Positions 7,633 through 16,700 of a stretch of 64,000 nucleotides of DNA are shown piece by piece. Both the position numbers and the translations under genes were made by a program. Position 1 is the stretch's first letter. Each line of letters begins with the position of its first letter. A model generated the notes under the pieces. That model made no database searches and was not told the DNA's origin. It saw only the letters and a program-made list of their open reading frames with translations. The DNA lies in contig NZ_SJSO01000001.1 in the NCBI RefSeq assembly GCF_004331735.1, positions 310,001 through 374,000 of the forward strand, written 5' to 3'. Source of the DNA: Pedobacter psychrodurus (GTDB lineage: Bacteria > Bacteroidota > Bacteroidia > Sphingobacteriales > Sphingobacteriaceae).

Positions 7633-9420
7633 TTAATGATGGGATGGGATATTGATCTGAATAATAGTGCCTTCTTTTTTAACACTACTGATTTCGAAAT
7701 TACCCTTGTAGTAATTTACTCTTTTTTCAATGTTTTCGAGTCCAAAGCCTTTGCTTGTTTTCTGCAGATCGAAGCCGAGCCCATCATCAGTAAACTGAAA
7801 ATGGTAGTTTTTGGCATATTTATAAAGTTCGATGGTAATTAACGCTGCATTACCATGTTTAATAGCATTGTTTATAACCTCAAGTGTGATAAGGTATAAA
7901 TCATAAATCCATTTTTCATCAATTTTATCAGGAAAATCATAAAAGAAAAGCTCAATTTTTACATCTGTTAAAACTGCGTTTAGACTGGAAATCTGGCTTT
8001 GCAGACTGGATATTAAGGCTCCTTCATCAAGTGCTTTTGGCAGTATTTTATGTGATATTTCTCTAATGTCCTCAGCCAGTTCGTTTATTGTTTGTTTGGC
8101 AAGTTTGGCATTCTTCATGTCAAAAAGATGAATAATATGGGCAATCTTACTCCCTACATTGTCATGAATGATATTAGCGATATTTCTCCGCTCACGTAAC
8201 TGAACTTCACTAATGGCTCTTAGCGAGCTTTCCTTTTCAAAAATAACCTCTTGCATCAGCTCGTTGTTCTTCAAAAAAATATCGATATAATTTCTTGATA
8301 AAACATAACCGAACAAAAACACCTCATAAAGACTGATAAATAACATCCAATTATCGCCCAATGATTGGGGAATAACTTCAAAGGTCTTTAAAATTAAACA
8401 AGCGCCCCATACAAGTTGTGGAACAAAGGCAAGAAGTGCATACACCGCCTGGGTTTTTTCAATTTTTAGATGTGTTAATGCCGCCCAAAAAAGGATGAAT
8501 ATTGAAGCCAGGAATATGATATAGCCCAACACAAAGAAGTATCGAAATTCAAAGTCATTATAAAACACCAATAACGAAATCGAAATTAAAATTAGCAAAA
8601 AATTTATGCTACCAAGAACTATAATTAACTTATGCTTAACGGGCTGATTTTCTTTCAGCTTTAAAAAATATCCAAGAAAAATACTGAGGGCAATATACCA
8701 AAGTGCTCCAGTGTAAACCCGTCCCTCGCTAAAAAATCTAAACTGCGGAAATAGAACATGCTTGGCAAAGTTGGTTGTAATTGCCGTGTAAAATGCGGTT
8801 AGTATAGAATAGCCAATATAATAAACATACAATCTGTCCTTGGTCATCAAGAATAATATTCCATTGATCATGAGCAGCAAAAAGACGATACCGATAAAAA
8901 AGGAAGTCAGTGCTGTTTTTCTTGATGACTTAGCTTCCAGGCGATCCTGATCTTCAAGGTTATAAGAAAAATCTAAAAAGGAAGTCTCTTTTTTAACCCT
9001 AACCCAGAGTAACTTTTCTTCGCTTGGTTGCAGGTTAAGTTCAAATGCCAGTGTTTCGATAAAAGGGCTTCTGCCAACCGTTCTATCGCCAATGGTTTTA
9101 ATTACTTTACCATCATAAAGGGTAAGGCTATCAATATGGTTATTGTTAAAACATAGCCACGTTTTCATGCTTTGTGAAGCGCTTAGATTTTTTACAATAA
9201 ATCTGCACCATACTGCCGCATCTTTGTTGTAGCCAATGTTAACTTTGCTATTTTGCTGAAGTGAGTGAAATTTTTGTTGTTGGAAAATGCCTCTCGTCCA
9301 TGATGAGTTTTGGTCTACAGCATAGCTGGATACAACCGATATTGATTTGTTTATGGTTTGTGCCCAAGAGAATAGCGGGAATAGCAGAAAGCTAATCAAG
9401 TAGGTTATTCTCATGAGCAA
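7633..9420 (-). CDS. 7TMR-DISM sensor histidine kinase
   Basis: A 595-residue inner-membrane kinase. A signal peptide (residues 1-20, ending SWAQ) is followed by a periplasmic 7TMR-DISMED2-like beta domain (about 25-155). Seven hydrophobic helices span about 165-385. The HisKA_3 dimerisation helix contains the phospho-accepting His in RRNIANIIHDNVGSK (about 420), and the HATPase domain has N box EVINNAIKHG and G box DDGLGFD. It overlaps the end of the upstream response-regulator gene by 29 bp, so the two are translationally coupled. The ligand is unknown. An alternative start is ATG 9414. Confidence 0.88.
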   Translation of the reverse strand: MLMRITYLISFLLFPLFSWAQTINKSISVVSSYAVDQNSSWTRGIFQQQKFHSLQQNSKVNIGYNKDAAVWCRFIVKNLSASQSMKTWLCFNNNHIDSLTLYDGKVIKTIGDRTVGRSPFIETLAFELNLQPSEEKLLWVRVKKETSFLDFSYNLEDQDRLEAKSSRKTALTSFFIGIVFLLLMINGILFLMTKDRLYVYYIGYSILTAFYTAITTNFAKHVLFPQFRFFSEGRVYTGALWYIALSIFLGYFLKLKENQPVKHKLIIVLGSINFLLILISISLLVFYNDFEFRYFFVLGYIIFLASIFILFWAALTHLKIEKTQAVYALLAFVPQLVWGACLILKTFEVIPQSLGDNWMLFISLYEVFLFGYVLSRNYIDIFLKNNELMQEVIFEKESSLRAISEVQLRERRNIANIIHDNVGSKIAHIIHLFDMKNAKLAKQTINELAEDIREISHKILPKALDEGALISSLQSQISSLNAVLTDVKIELFFYDFPDKIDEKWIYDLYLITLEVINNAIKHGNAALITIELYKYAKNYHFQFTDDGLGFDLQKTSKGFGLENIEKRVNYYKGNFEISSVKKEGTIIQINIPSHH

Positions 9421-10027
9421 ATTTAATGAGCGAACTGCTATTATTGATTTCCAGCTTCCGGTGGATGTTCTTCCGATGGGTAGTTACTGTTGTGATGCTG
9501 ATAAACAATACTTCAGCAATTTCTTTACTGGTTAATCCTTTGATGATTAATTTAATGATCTCTTTCTCCTGCCTAGAGATCCGGAATTTATTGACAATTG
9601 AACCATCAATCGCGCTATACACGCTCTCTCCTTTTTTATAGCTCTTATTGGTATAAAACTCCCTATTTTTGTTTGATTCGATAATACTGATAAGCTCCTC
9701 GGCAGGTGTTTCTTTTTTCAGGAAAGCATTTACACCCAGTTTCCTTGCCTTTTGAATCAGAAAATCTTCGTAATAAGCGGTGAGGACAATTACTTTGGTG
9801 TTTTTCAGCTGAGATTTGAGTTCTTCAATCAATACAAACCCATCAAAGTGGTTAATATTTAAATCGCAGATGAAAACATCAGCAACATTTTGCATTAAAT
9901 GGTTTCTGCAAGAATGCGCATCACTAAATTTAAAAATGTCATAGTTGTTCCCGGTATTTTTAAGCAATTCGGAAATGCCATTTAAAAAAAGTAAATGGTC
10001 ATCACAAATAACAATCTGTTTGGGCAT
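9392..10027 (-). CDS. LuxR/NarL-family response regulator
   Basis: A 211-residue cytoplasmic response regulator. The receiver domain (1-120) has the acidic pair CDD near residue 8-10, the phospho-acceptor Asp in DVFICDLN (about 54-56) and the conserved Lys in FLKKETPAEE. A LuxR-type helix-turn-helix occupies about 150-205 (KEIIKLIIKGLTSKEIAEVLFIS). It probably receives phosphate from the kinase encoded immediately downstream (29-bp overlap). Unusually the regulator precedes the kinase; the second such pair in this window has the opposite order. Confidence 0.9.
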   Translation of the reverse strand: MPKQIVICDDHLLFLNGISELLKNTGNNYDIFKFSDAHSCRNHLMQNVADVFICDLNINHFDGFVLIEELKSQLKNTKVIVLTAYYEDFLIQKARKLGVNAFLKKETPAEELISIIESNKNREFYTNKSYKKGESVYSAIDGSIVNKFRISRQEKEIIKLIIKGLTSKEIAEVLFISITTVTTHRKNIHRKLEINNSSSLIKFAHENNLLD

Positions 10028-10090
10028 ATTATCGGGACTAGAAGCGTTTCTCCTAAAATAGAATTTACCTTTATTATTTACAAGGAAATT

Positions 10091-10765
10091 TTATTCTAAA
10101 AGATCAGGCCGGCGTGTTTTAGTTCGCTCCAAGGCTTGTTCATGCCTCCATTCATTCACTCTAGCTTCGTGGCCGCTTAATAAAACATCAGGCACTTTAT
10201 GTCCACGCCAATCTGCCGGTCGGGTGTAAACTGGTGCATCAAGCAGTTCTCCCTGAAAACTATCAGATAGGGCAGAAGTTTCATCATTTAAAACACCTGG
10301 GATTAAACGCACAACAGCATCTACCACAATTGCAGCAGGCAGCTCTCCTCCACTCAAAACATAATCCCCAACCGATATCTCCCTTGTTACAAAGATATCC
10401 CGTATACGCTGATCTATGCCCTTATAATGGCCACACAAAATAATGATGTTCTGTTTAATGGAAAGTTCGTTTGCGGTACTTTGATTTAAAGTAACACCAT
10501 CTGGACTCATAAAAATAATTTCATCGTATTCGCGCTCAGCCTGTAATTTCTCAATGCAAGCCGCAAAAGGCTCAATACTCATTACCATGCCGCTACCACC
10601 ACCATACTGATAATCGTCTACACTCTTTTGTTTGTTGGTTGCATAATCCCGTAGGTTATGAACTACAATTTCGGCAATGCCCTTTTTTTGTGCGCGCTGC
10701 AAAATAGAATGAGCAAACGGACTTTCTAATAAAGCGGGCAAAACTGTTATAATATCGAAACGCAT
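10091..10765 (-). CDS. trmD: tRNA (guanine-N1-)-methyltransferase
   Basis: A 224-residue SPOUT methyltransferase that methylates N1 of G37 in tRNAs using SAM, preventing +1 frameshifting. The trefoil-knot SAM site is visible as [12 protein letters not shown] and [15 protein letters not shown]; the N-terminus [10 protein letters not shown] is canonical. I place the start at ATG 10765. The frame extends 34 codons upstream to 10867, but that part is not family-like and runs through a -7 box at 10770-10777. It is separated from rimM by an HTH/membrane pair, breaking the usual operon. Confidence 0.96.
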   Translation of the reverse strand: MRFDIITVLPALLESPFAHSILQRAQKKGIAEIVVHNLRDYATNKQKSVDDYQYGGGSGMVMSIEPFAACIEKLQAEREYDEIIFMSPDGVTLNQSTANELSIKQNIIILCGHYKGIDQRIRDIFVTREISVGDYVLSGGELPAAIVVDAVVRLIPGVLNDETSALSDSFQGELLDAPVYTRPADWRGHKVPDVLLSGHEARVNEWRHEQALERTKTRRPDLLE

Positions 10766-10769
10766 GGTG

Positions 10770-10777
10770 CAAAGGTA
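10770..10777 (-). promoter_or_regulatory. -7 box of trmD, probably leaderless
   Basis: TACCTTTG on the minus strand is an exact TAnnTTTG match and ends 4 nt before the trmD ATG at 10765. A TTTG lies further upstream (10803-10806), slightly too far for a standard -33. Confidence 0.55.
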
Positions 10778-10873
10778 AGTCTTTAGTCTGAAGTCTTTAG
10801 TCCAAAGTCGAATTTTGCTATGCTCAGTATCAATTTTAACCCTTATCGATTTTCCTTTAAAAAACATGATCTG

Positions 10874-11074
10874 TTAATCGCCATCCTCCAGCTCAAATAT
10901 TTCCTCAACAGGTTTATCAAAAACCCTGGCCATTTTCAGCGCCAATACTGTTGATGGAACATACTTTCCTGATTCGATAGTATTAATAGTCTGCCTTGAA
11001 ACCTGAATTAAATCAGCAAGTTCGGCCTGGGTGATATTTTTTATGGCGCGTTGTACGCGAATATTATTTTTCAT
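10874..11074 (-). CDS. XRE-family helix-turn-helix regulator
   Basis: A 66-residue Cro/CI-type DNA-binding protein. The HTH spans about 5-60: LADLIQVSRQTINTIESGKYVPS, then ALKMARVFDKPVEEIFELE. It has no effector domain, like the small repressors that often pair with a membrane protein. Its start overlaps the end of the upstream membrane-protein gene by 11 bp, so the two form one unit. Three 21-22 bp direct repeats upstream of that unit (11532-11595) are good candidates for its operators. It separates rimM from trmD. Confidence 0.88.
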   Translation of the reverse strand: MKNNIRVQRAIKNITQAELADLIQVSRQTINTIESGKYVPSTVLALKMARVFDKPVEEIFELEDGD

Positions 11075-11528
11075 CAGAGAACCCTTCTTTTCTTAATCGG
11101 TGCAAACTATAATTAAATTTGGCTAAAAAAACTATGGGTATTGTCCATATATTATACACCAAAATCATCAAAAATGAAAGCCCGTAAAAACAAAAATTTA
11201 TGGCTAACAGTAGAACGTAACTGACCAAAACGGCCCACTGCAAACTCTTTAGCCTAAGTACAGCAATATATTCGTCCTCAATTCTTTCTTTAGAAAACAT
11301 TACCATCAGTAATCCTATGGTAATACCTAAAATTGCAAACTCATTGGTTAAATTATAATCAGCGAAATTAATTGGTGAGTGTTCATTTATATACTTTAAT
11401 GAATAAATTTGAAAACCAGGGATTCTAAATTCCTTAGTTAAACAGAAGAATCCCAAGATGCAAAAGACTAAAAAAATCACCCAACCAATTACCTTGTACT
11501 TGTTTGGGATTAAAAGCGAATTTTTCAT
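11064..11528 (-). CDS. Four-helix membrane protein paired with an XRE regulator
   Basis: A 154-residue integral membrane protein of unknown family. Hydrophobic segments lie at about 13-32, 65-80, 95-112 and 115-135, with charged loops containing SKERIEDEYIAVLRLKSLQW. It is the first gene of a two-gene unit; the HTH gene begins before this one ends. Pairs of this kind (small XRE regulator plus membrane protein) are common in bacteria and are usually autoregulated, but their role is generally unclear. I do not assign a function. Confidence 0.7.
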   Translation of the reverse strand: MKNSLLIPNKYKVIGWVIFLVFCILGFFCLTKEFRIPGFQIYSLKYINEHSPINFADYNLTNEFAILGITIGLLMVMFSKERIEDEYIAVLRLKSLQWAVLVSYVLLLAINFCFYGLSFLMILVYNIWTIPIVFLAKFNYSLHRLRKEGFSDEK

Positions 11529-11531
11529 ATA

Positions 11532-11595
11532 TCAAATATTTTTTACTAAATGTAAAGTATTTTTGATATAAATGTCAAGTATTTTTTACTAAAAG
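11532..11595. promoter_or_regulatory. Three tandem operator-like direct repeats
   Basis: Three adjacent 21/22/21-bp units (11532-11552, 11553-11574, 11575-11595) share the pattern TmAAgTATTTTTkA followed by AAATG or AAAAG. The period of two helical turns places all units on one face of the DNA. They end 4 bp before the start of the membrane-protein/HTH operon, as expected for an autoregulatory repressor site. Confidence 0.65.
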
Positions 11596-11658
11596 ATTAT
11601 TTTATTTTACAAAATAGGCTTAACAGTAGCAAAAAACACGAAAATATTTTTGATTTTT

Positions 11659-12186
11659 TTAGCTTTCCAGATAAACATCCAGCAAACCTTCAGGTAAATC
11701 GAGGGTTAATGTTTTTTCATCCTCGTCGTATTCTACAATAAAATCTTCATTTAGCGGGAACAGAATTTCGGTTTCTTTATACATCACTGTAGCCACAAAT
11801 TGTTGCGGATATTCGTTTACTTCCAAAATTTCGCCCAATTCACCCAAAGTTTCATCTATTGCCAAATAGCCTTTAAAATCGGTATACAAAAATTCTCCTT
11901 CTTCGCGTTCGGGCATCTGCGATAGGGGCAGGTATAATTTCTTTTTTAATAGTGGCTGTACTTTATCGATATGATCAGCATCATCAAAGTTAAAATAGCC
12001 TGTTTTATTGGCTTGTAGTTTTGCTGAAGCCACGAAATACGGAACGAGCTTACCATTCATATCAGCAAATACCACATCAAATTCGAGTTGTTCGTATTCA
12101 TCAAATTCGAAAAATACCTGAACTTCTCCCTTTAAACCCCGCGTTTTGGTAACGTAACCTATATAAAATGCTTCTTCGTGTTTCAT
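11659..12186 (-). CDS. rimM: 16S rRNA processing protein RimM
   Basis: A 175-residue ribosome-maturation factor that binds S19 in the 30S head and assists 16S 3'-domain assembly. The N-terminal RimM domain begins YIGYVTKTRGLKGEVQVFFE. The C-terminal PRC-barrel-like part contains LYTDFKGYLAIDE, LGEILEVNEYPQQ and ILFPLNEDFI, the usual signature. Length is normal. It follows rpsP after a 169-bp gap that contains a terminator and a palindromic element, so it probably has its own promoter. Confidence 0.95.
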   Translation of the reverse strand: MKHEEAFYIGYVTKTRGLKGEVQVFFEFDEYEQLEFDVVFADMNGKLVPYFVASAKLQANKTGYFNFDDADHIDKVQPLLKKKLYLPLSQMPEREEGEFLYTDFKGYLAIDETLGELGEILEVNEYPQQFVATVMYKETEILFPLNEDFIVEYDEDEKTLTLDLPEGLLDVYLES

Positions 12187-12200
12187 ATTTCAAATTCAAT

Positions 12201-12277
12201 CGTCACCCTGCTCCGATAGCCATCGGATTTAGTTTAAGGTCTTTCAAGAGAGATGCTGAAACAAGTTCAGCATGACG
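12201..12277. repeat. GTCA/TGAC palindromic intergenic element E2
   Basis: Starts CGTCACCCTG, contains the small palindrome TCCGATAGCCATCGGA, and ends with a GATGCTGAAACAAGTTCAGCATGACG hairpin given here by its limits 12251-12277. It lies between rpsP and rimM. Element E9 (62035-62114) has the same modules. Confidence 0.7.
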
Positions 12278-12301
12278 AACTGTGATAATATCTTTTAAAT
12301 A

Positions 12302-12335
12302 AAAATAGCGTTCCGAATATCCGGAACGCTATTTT
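12302..12335. terminator. Bidirectional-type terminator after rpsP
   Basis: A perfect 14-bp stem (AAAATAGCGTTCCG / CGGAACGCTATTTT) with a 6-nt loop. A and T tracts on both sides make it functional in either direction. It sits 21 bp past the rpsP stop and should uncouple rpsP from rimM. Confidence 0.9.
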
Positions 12336-12355
12336 ATGAGACAAAATAATTAAAA

Positions 12356-12931
12356 TTATTCTGCTCCTTCTTCTTTTTTAGTAGCTTCTGCTGCAGGAGC
12401 TTCTTCAGTTGCTTCAGCTTCAACAGCTGGTGCTTCTTCAGTAACTTCTTCTTCAACAACCTCTTCTGCAACTGGTGCATTTTTAGCTGCGATAGCTGCT
12501 GCTTTATCTTCTTTTTTCTTAGCTTCTGCTGCTAATGCTGCTTTACGCACATCTGCTTTAGAAGTAGCTAAACCTTCTGTTTTACCAGAAATTTTACCAG
12601 CTTTAGCATCTAACCAAGCCGCAAATTTCTCATCTGCCTGTTCTTGAGTTAAAGCTCCTTTTTTAACACCGCCTTCTAAGTGTTTTTTGTATAAAACACC
12701 TTTGTAAGAAAGGATAGCACGAGCTGTATCAGTTGGTTGTGCACCACTGTTTACCCAAGCTAAAGTTTTTTCGAAGTTAATTTCGATGGTTGCAGGATTG
12801 GTGTTTGGGTTGTAAGAACCTAAACGCTCAATAAATTTACCATCACGTGGAGAGCGAGAATCTGCTACCACAACGTGGAAAAAAGGTTTTCCTTTTTTAC
12901 CGAATCTTTGCAATCTGATTTTAGTTGCCAT
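12356..12931 (-). CDS. rpsP: 30S ribosomal protein S16 with long acidic/alanine-rich tail
   Basis: A 191-residue S16, a 30S assembly protein. The core (1-80) is canonical: [40 protein letters not shown] and [13 protein letters not shown]. Many bacterial S16 proteins are about 80-90 residues; the extra 100 residues here are helical then low-complexity Ala/Glu/Lys (about 120-191). Extended S16 is, as I recall, common in Bacteroidota. It begins the rpsP-rimM-trmD-rplS series on this strand. A -7 box lies at 12988-12995, giving a leader of about 50 nt. Confidence 0.96.
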   Translation of the reverse strand: MATKIRLQRFGKKGKPFFHVVVADSRSPRDGKFIERLGSYNPNTNPATIEINFEKTLAWVNSGAQPTDTARAILSYKGVLYKKHLEGGVKKGALTQEQADEKFAAWLDAKAGKISGKTEGLATSKADVRKAALAAEAKKKEDKAAAIAAKNAPVAEEVVEEEVTEEAPAVEAEATEEAPAAEATKKEEGAE

Positions 12932-12987
12932 TTCTTTTTGTATTTATGTATTCAACATAGTTCCCGGAGCTTCATGCTGCGGGGCTG

Positions 12988-12995
12988 CAAAGATA
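12988..12995 (-). promoter_or_regulatory. -7 box of rpsP
   Basis: TATCTTTG on the minus strand, an exact TAnnTTTG match, 56 bp upstream of the rpsP ATG. The leader between contains GC-rich complementary segments near 12963-12987. Confidence 0.55.
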
Positions 12996-13075
12996 ACTAA
13001 AATACTGTAAATTAAAAACATAGTTTAATTTCTTTGTTTTCAGGATATTTGCGCCAAAATATTTGCAGATACAAA

Positions 13076-13597
13076 ATGGAAAGAATTGCGATTGATATGG
13101 ACGAGGTGATTGCCGATGCCCTTGGAAAATTTATTAAACTGTATAACCGAGACTTTAACGTTCCATTAGATTTAAAAATTGATGCCGGAAACGAAATCTA
13201 TCACCATGTTCCGCAAGATGTTAACCAGAAATGGTTCGAATATATAAATGAGCCCGGTTTTTTTCGCGATCTCGAAGTTATTGCAGATAGCCAGCGGGTA
13301 ATTAAAGCTTTACAAGAGAAATATGATGTTTACATTGTTTCGGCGGCGATGGAGTTCCGTAATTCATTGATTGATAAGTACGACTGGATGGCCGAACATT
13401 TTCCTTTCATCGATTGGCAGCACATTATGTTCTGCGGAAATAAAATTGTGAATGTTGATATTATTATCGACGACCGCGCTAAAAATTTTGTAAATTTTAC
13501 TGGTCGCCCTTTATTATTTACCTCGCCCCATAATTTGCTCCTAACAGAATACGAACGCGTAAACACCTGGGAGGAAGTAGCTGGTTTATTGCTTTAA
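13076..13597 (+). CDS. 5'(3')-deoxyribonucleotidase (NT5C-like, HAD)
   Basis: A 173-residue HAD-superfamily phosphatase resembling cytosolic/mitochondrial 5'(3')-deoxyribonucleotidase, which dephosphorylates dNMPs. The catalytic motif DMDEVIADAL begins at residue 6. Motif II is near VYIVSAAME, and the late acidic motif is VDIIIDDRAKN. I choose ATG 13076 (MERIAIDMDEV) over 13034 because the HAD motif normally lies right at the N-terminus. It is divergent from rpsP and isolated; the next gene is convergent. Confidence 0.88.
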   Translation: MERIAIDMDEVIADALGKFIKLYNRDFNVPLDLKIDAGNEIYHHVPQDVNQKWFEYINEPGFFRDLEVIADSQRVIKALQEKYDVYIVSAAMEFRNSLIDKYDWMAEHFPFIDWQHIMFCGNKIVNVDIIIDDRAKNFVNFTGRPLLFTSPHNLLLTEYERVNTWEEVAGLLL

Positions 13598-13712
13598 CTA
13601 TTTCCTTAAAGAAGCGTAATAACAAGAATCCCATCAGGTATTTCCATTTAGATTGTTTACACTCCCACTTATTCCTGTGCTTCTATTCTAAACGACAATT
13701 TTAGAATAACTT

Positions 13713-13759
13713 AGAGTTGTCAACTTTAATAGCCAACCCGCTAGAAAGTTGACAACTCT
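13713..13759. repeat. Hairpin element with AGTTGTCAACTTT arms
   Basis: Perfect 15-bp arms (AGAGTTGTCAACTTT / AAAGTTGACAACTCT) with a 17-nt loop, between the convergent nucleotidase and VIT genes. The core GTTGnCAACTTT recurs at 45959-46001. It may act as a terminator but lacks a clear T run. Confidence 0.7.
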
Positions 13760-13797
13760 TAAATCTGTGCAATCATTTTATCCGTGTAATCACATTT

Positions 13798-16700
13798 CTA
13801 AAAATTAAATTCTCCAACTAGGTTACCACCACTTCTCCCCGCTGCCATCGGCAGTACAATAACTTTTCTTTGTTGTTTGCCTGTTGCATATCGGGTATAA
13901 ATCTCAGCGGTTACGGTTGTTGGCCCGCTAATGTTAATCTGCCTATCGCCGTAATAGTTAACTTCGATTTTATATTTTCCCTTTATTGCTTTTTTGATCA
14001 TAAATTGTTCGGGGCCATAACCTGAAGTAAAATCGTTGCTGATCCTGCCGCCTATTTTTGTTCTCGAGTTTCCATAAAATCCTTTTTCGCCTGTTGGGTC
14101 GGTTAACCACAAGTCTATATCAGTATCATTTTTATTCCAGTTCAGCACCACGCGTACATCTACAGGCAAGGATTGAATTAACCTTTTATCAATTCCTTTG
14201 GCACTTACGTTATTGCCCTGTTTCGCAATCAGGTTATTTATTTCGGATATCACAATCTCCTCAATTCCTTGGTCTCGGTCAGCAATCTGAGCATTATAAC
14301 TTTGGGTAAGCACCTTGTATAAATTATCTAACGCCGCTTGGTATTGCCCATTATCGGCTAAGGCCAAAGCATAATCGCGGTAACTTTGAGCATCCATTGG
14401 CCGCCATTGCAAAATCTTCTGTGTGATAAAAATCTCGTCTTTATAATTTCCGGTCTGTTTTAATTTATAGGCTAAAGTTTTATATAAATCGGCATTTTCG
14501 AGATCCAGATCAGCAATATTACTTAAAATGGTCAGTGCCCTAACGCTATCTTTCTGTTGATAAAACCAATTGGCCACATCAAAATAAAACATAGGCGTAC
14601 TGATGTAAGTTGAACGCATTTTTAAATAAATCTGGTAAGCACTATCTGGCTTTCCAACCAGGTTTTTCATATAATCCTTATCGCTTTTAAACTCTGGGAT
14701 AATGATAGCCAGTTGTTGAGGAGCCGGTGTGGTTTTTGCCACTTGAACCCCTGCAACTTTGCCCTCAAGAAAACCACTTGAAGCAGTCCCCCTAATGGTT
14801 GTGACCGATCCGGTAACGGCACTTTTTCGTTGAGCTGAATAGCCGACAACCACCACTTCATTAAGAGCTTTATCTTCATTATTGGTTAATGCTTGTTTCG
14901 CAACTGGCGCTGGCATTCTCACCTGACTTGCAGACTCGGCCCTATTTCTAGCACGCGCTTGATCGGCAGCAACTTCTCTTCTTCGGCTCTCTCTAGCAGG
15001 TTCAGCCATTACAATATTAGCACTTGGATCTCCATGTACATCTCTTTGCCCAGGATCAGGGTATCTCTCTTTCTTCTTTTCTGACTCTTTATAGTAAAAA
15101 TCGGTATTCCACCATGTTTTCAGTTCTTTAGTCATGGTTACCGCCGCATTGATTAAATCTTGCTTACGTTCTAAAATAGCAGCTCTACGTTGCTTCAAAA
15201 CCGTATTATAAGCCTGTTGCAATTCAACCGGAGGTACAATATCATAACGCAAATAATCATCAAGGTTTTCTAAAACGATAAGGCTCGTATTGCGGGTAAC
15301 AATACCAAACTGTTTACTTAAAACACTAATGTCATCCTTATTATCTTCATATTGAATGTCCATTTCAGCAATTTTCTTCTGCGCCCAAACACGACTAACA
15401 TCAATACTGCTTAGAGCATGCTCCGTAGCATTTAAGCGAACGACTTGTTCTGAAACAACCGTATTTCCAAAACCGAACTGCAACGTAAATTCGGTATTAA
15501 ACTCATTCATAATACCGGCCAAAGAGAAGTGTCCATTTACATTTACTTTCATTGACGGATAAGTCTGCCTTACATCTGCTCCGTTTTTAATCCCTAAAAA
15601 CTGAAGGTTTTGCTGGTTCAATTGTTTAAAAGCCTCAGTAACTGAAGTGGAATTGAGGTTTACAAATTGTCCTCCCGTTTTCATACTGATAAATTTCAAT
15701 GTGCTATAATCAGCTTTAAGGGCTGTATTGATACAATGAACGGGTTTATTTAAGCTAACAGTATTTTTCCCGAATGTAGATAACCCATCTGTAAATAAAA
15801 TATACTCGTCGGCCTGCAGACTTCTAGTATTGATTGCACTGAAATTTGTACCACCATCATATACAAGGTTCTTCAGTTTATCTTTTAATTGTGTCCAATT
15901 ACCATTCGAGATCACAAAAGTACCTGCATTCTTAAAGCCATTGTTAACTAAGCCTAACTGAATGGTTAAATTTTGTTTTTGTTTAATAATTAAATCCAAC
16001 AGTTCAATTTCCTTCTCGGTATTGCGTTGAAGACCACTTAAAGAAACATCCCAGATTAAACCTATTTGATTACTCCACTGTTTTCTGCGGCTTTCGGTTT
16101 TAGGAAAAACATTAACCAGAAAATAATAACCTGTTGATGCTTTTTGCATTTGCACTTCGGTCAGATCATTTCGTTTTGGCAGATTAATAGTCAGACCATT
16201 TTTAGGCTGATAGTTGGTTTTATTGATCTCTCCAACATAAGTATTCCCGTTAGCCTTTAAATCAAAGCTGCCATCGGGCTGTTCGCCAAGCTCTGGCTTG
16301 ATGATGCTTTCGAAAACAGTGGTTTTTAGTGTAAAGCTTTCGATGGCCTGGTTATAATCGAGCGGCAAATGATACTTTAAAACATTATTACTGTTAAATC
16401 CCAGCTCTTCTTCATAACCAACGATTATGGTTCTGCTCCCATTGGCTGGTAATGGATAAATCCTGGTGCGGAAATTATTTCCTTCTACTTTCTCCAGCAA
16501 ACCCGGATCAACTCTTCTCCGCTCAATACTTTCAAAAACCTCAGTTGCTTTTGCTTTTTCTACCGGAACAGCTTCTCGCATTTTTCCATTAATATCTAAA
16601 GCGTAACGGCTAATGCTTACCCCTTCGGGCATCGGGAATGTTAATTCACCCTCTAAAATGCGGTTACTGCTATTATGGAATGTCATCGTCATTACCGTGG

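Noticed and set aside
10766..10867. 34-codon upstream extension of trmD
   Set aside because: Crosses a -7 box and a short tandem sequence; family members begin at MRFDIITV.
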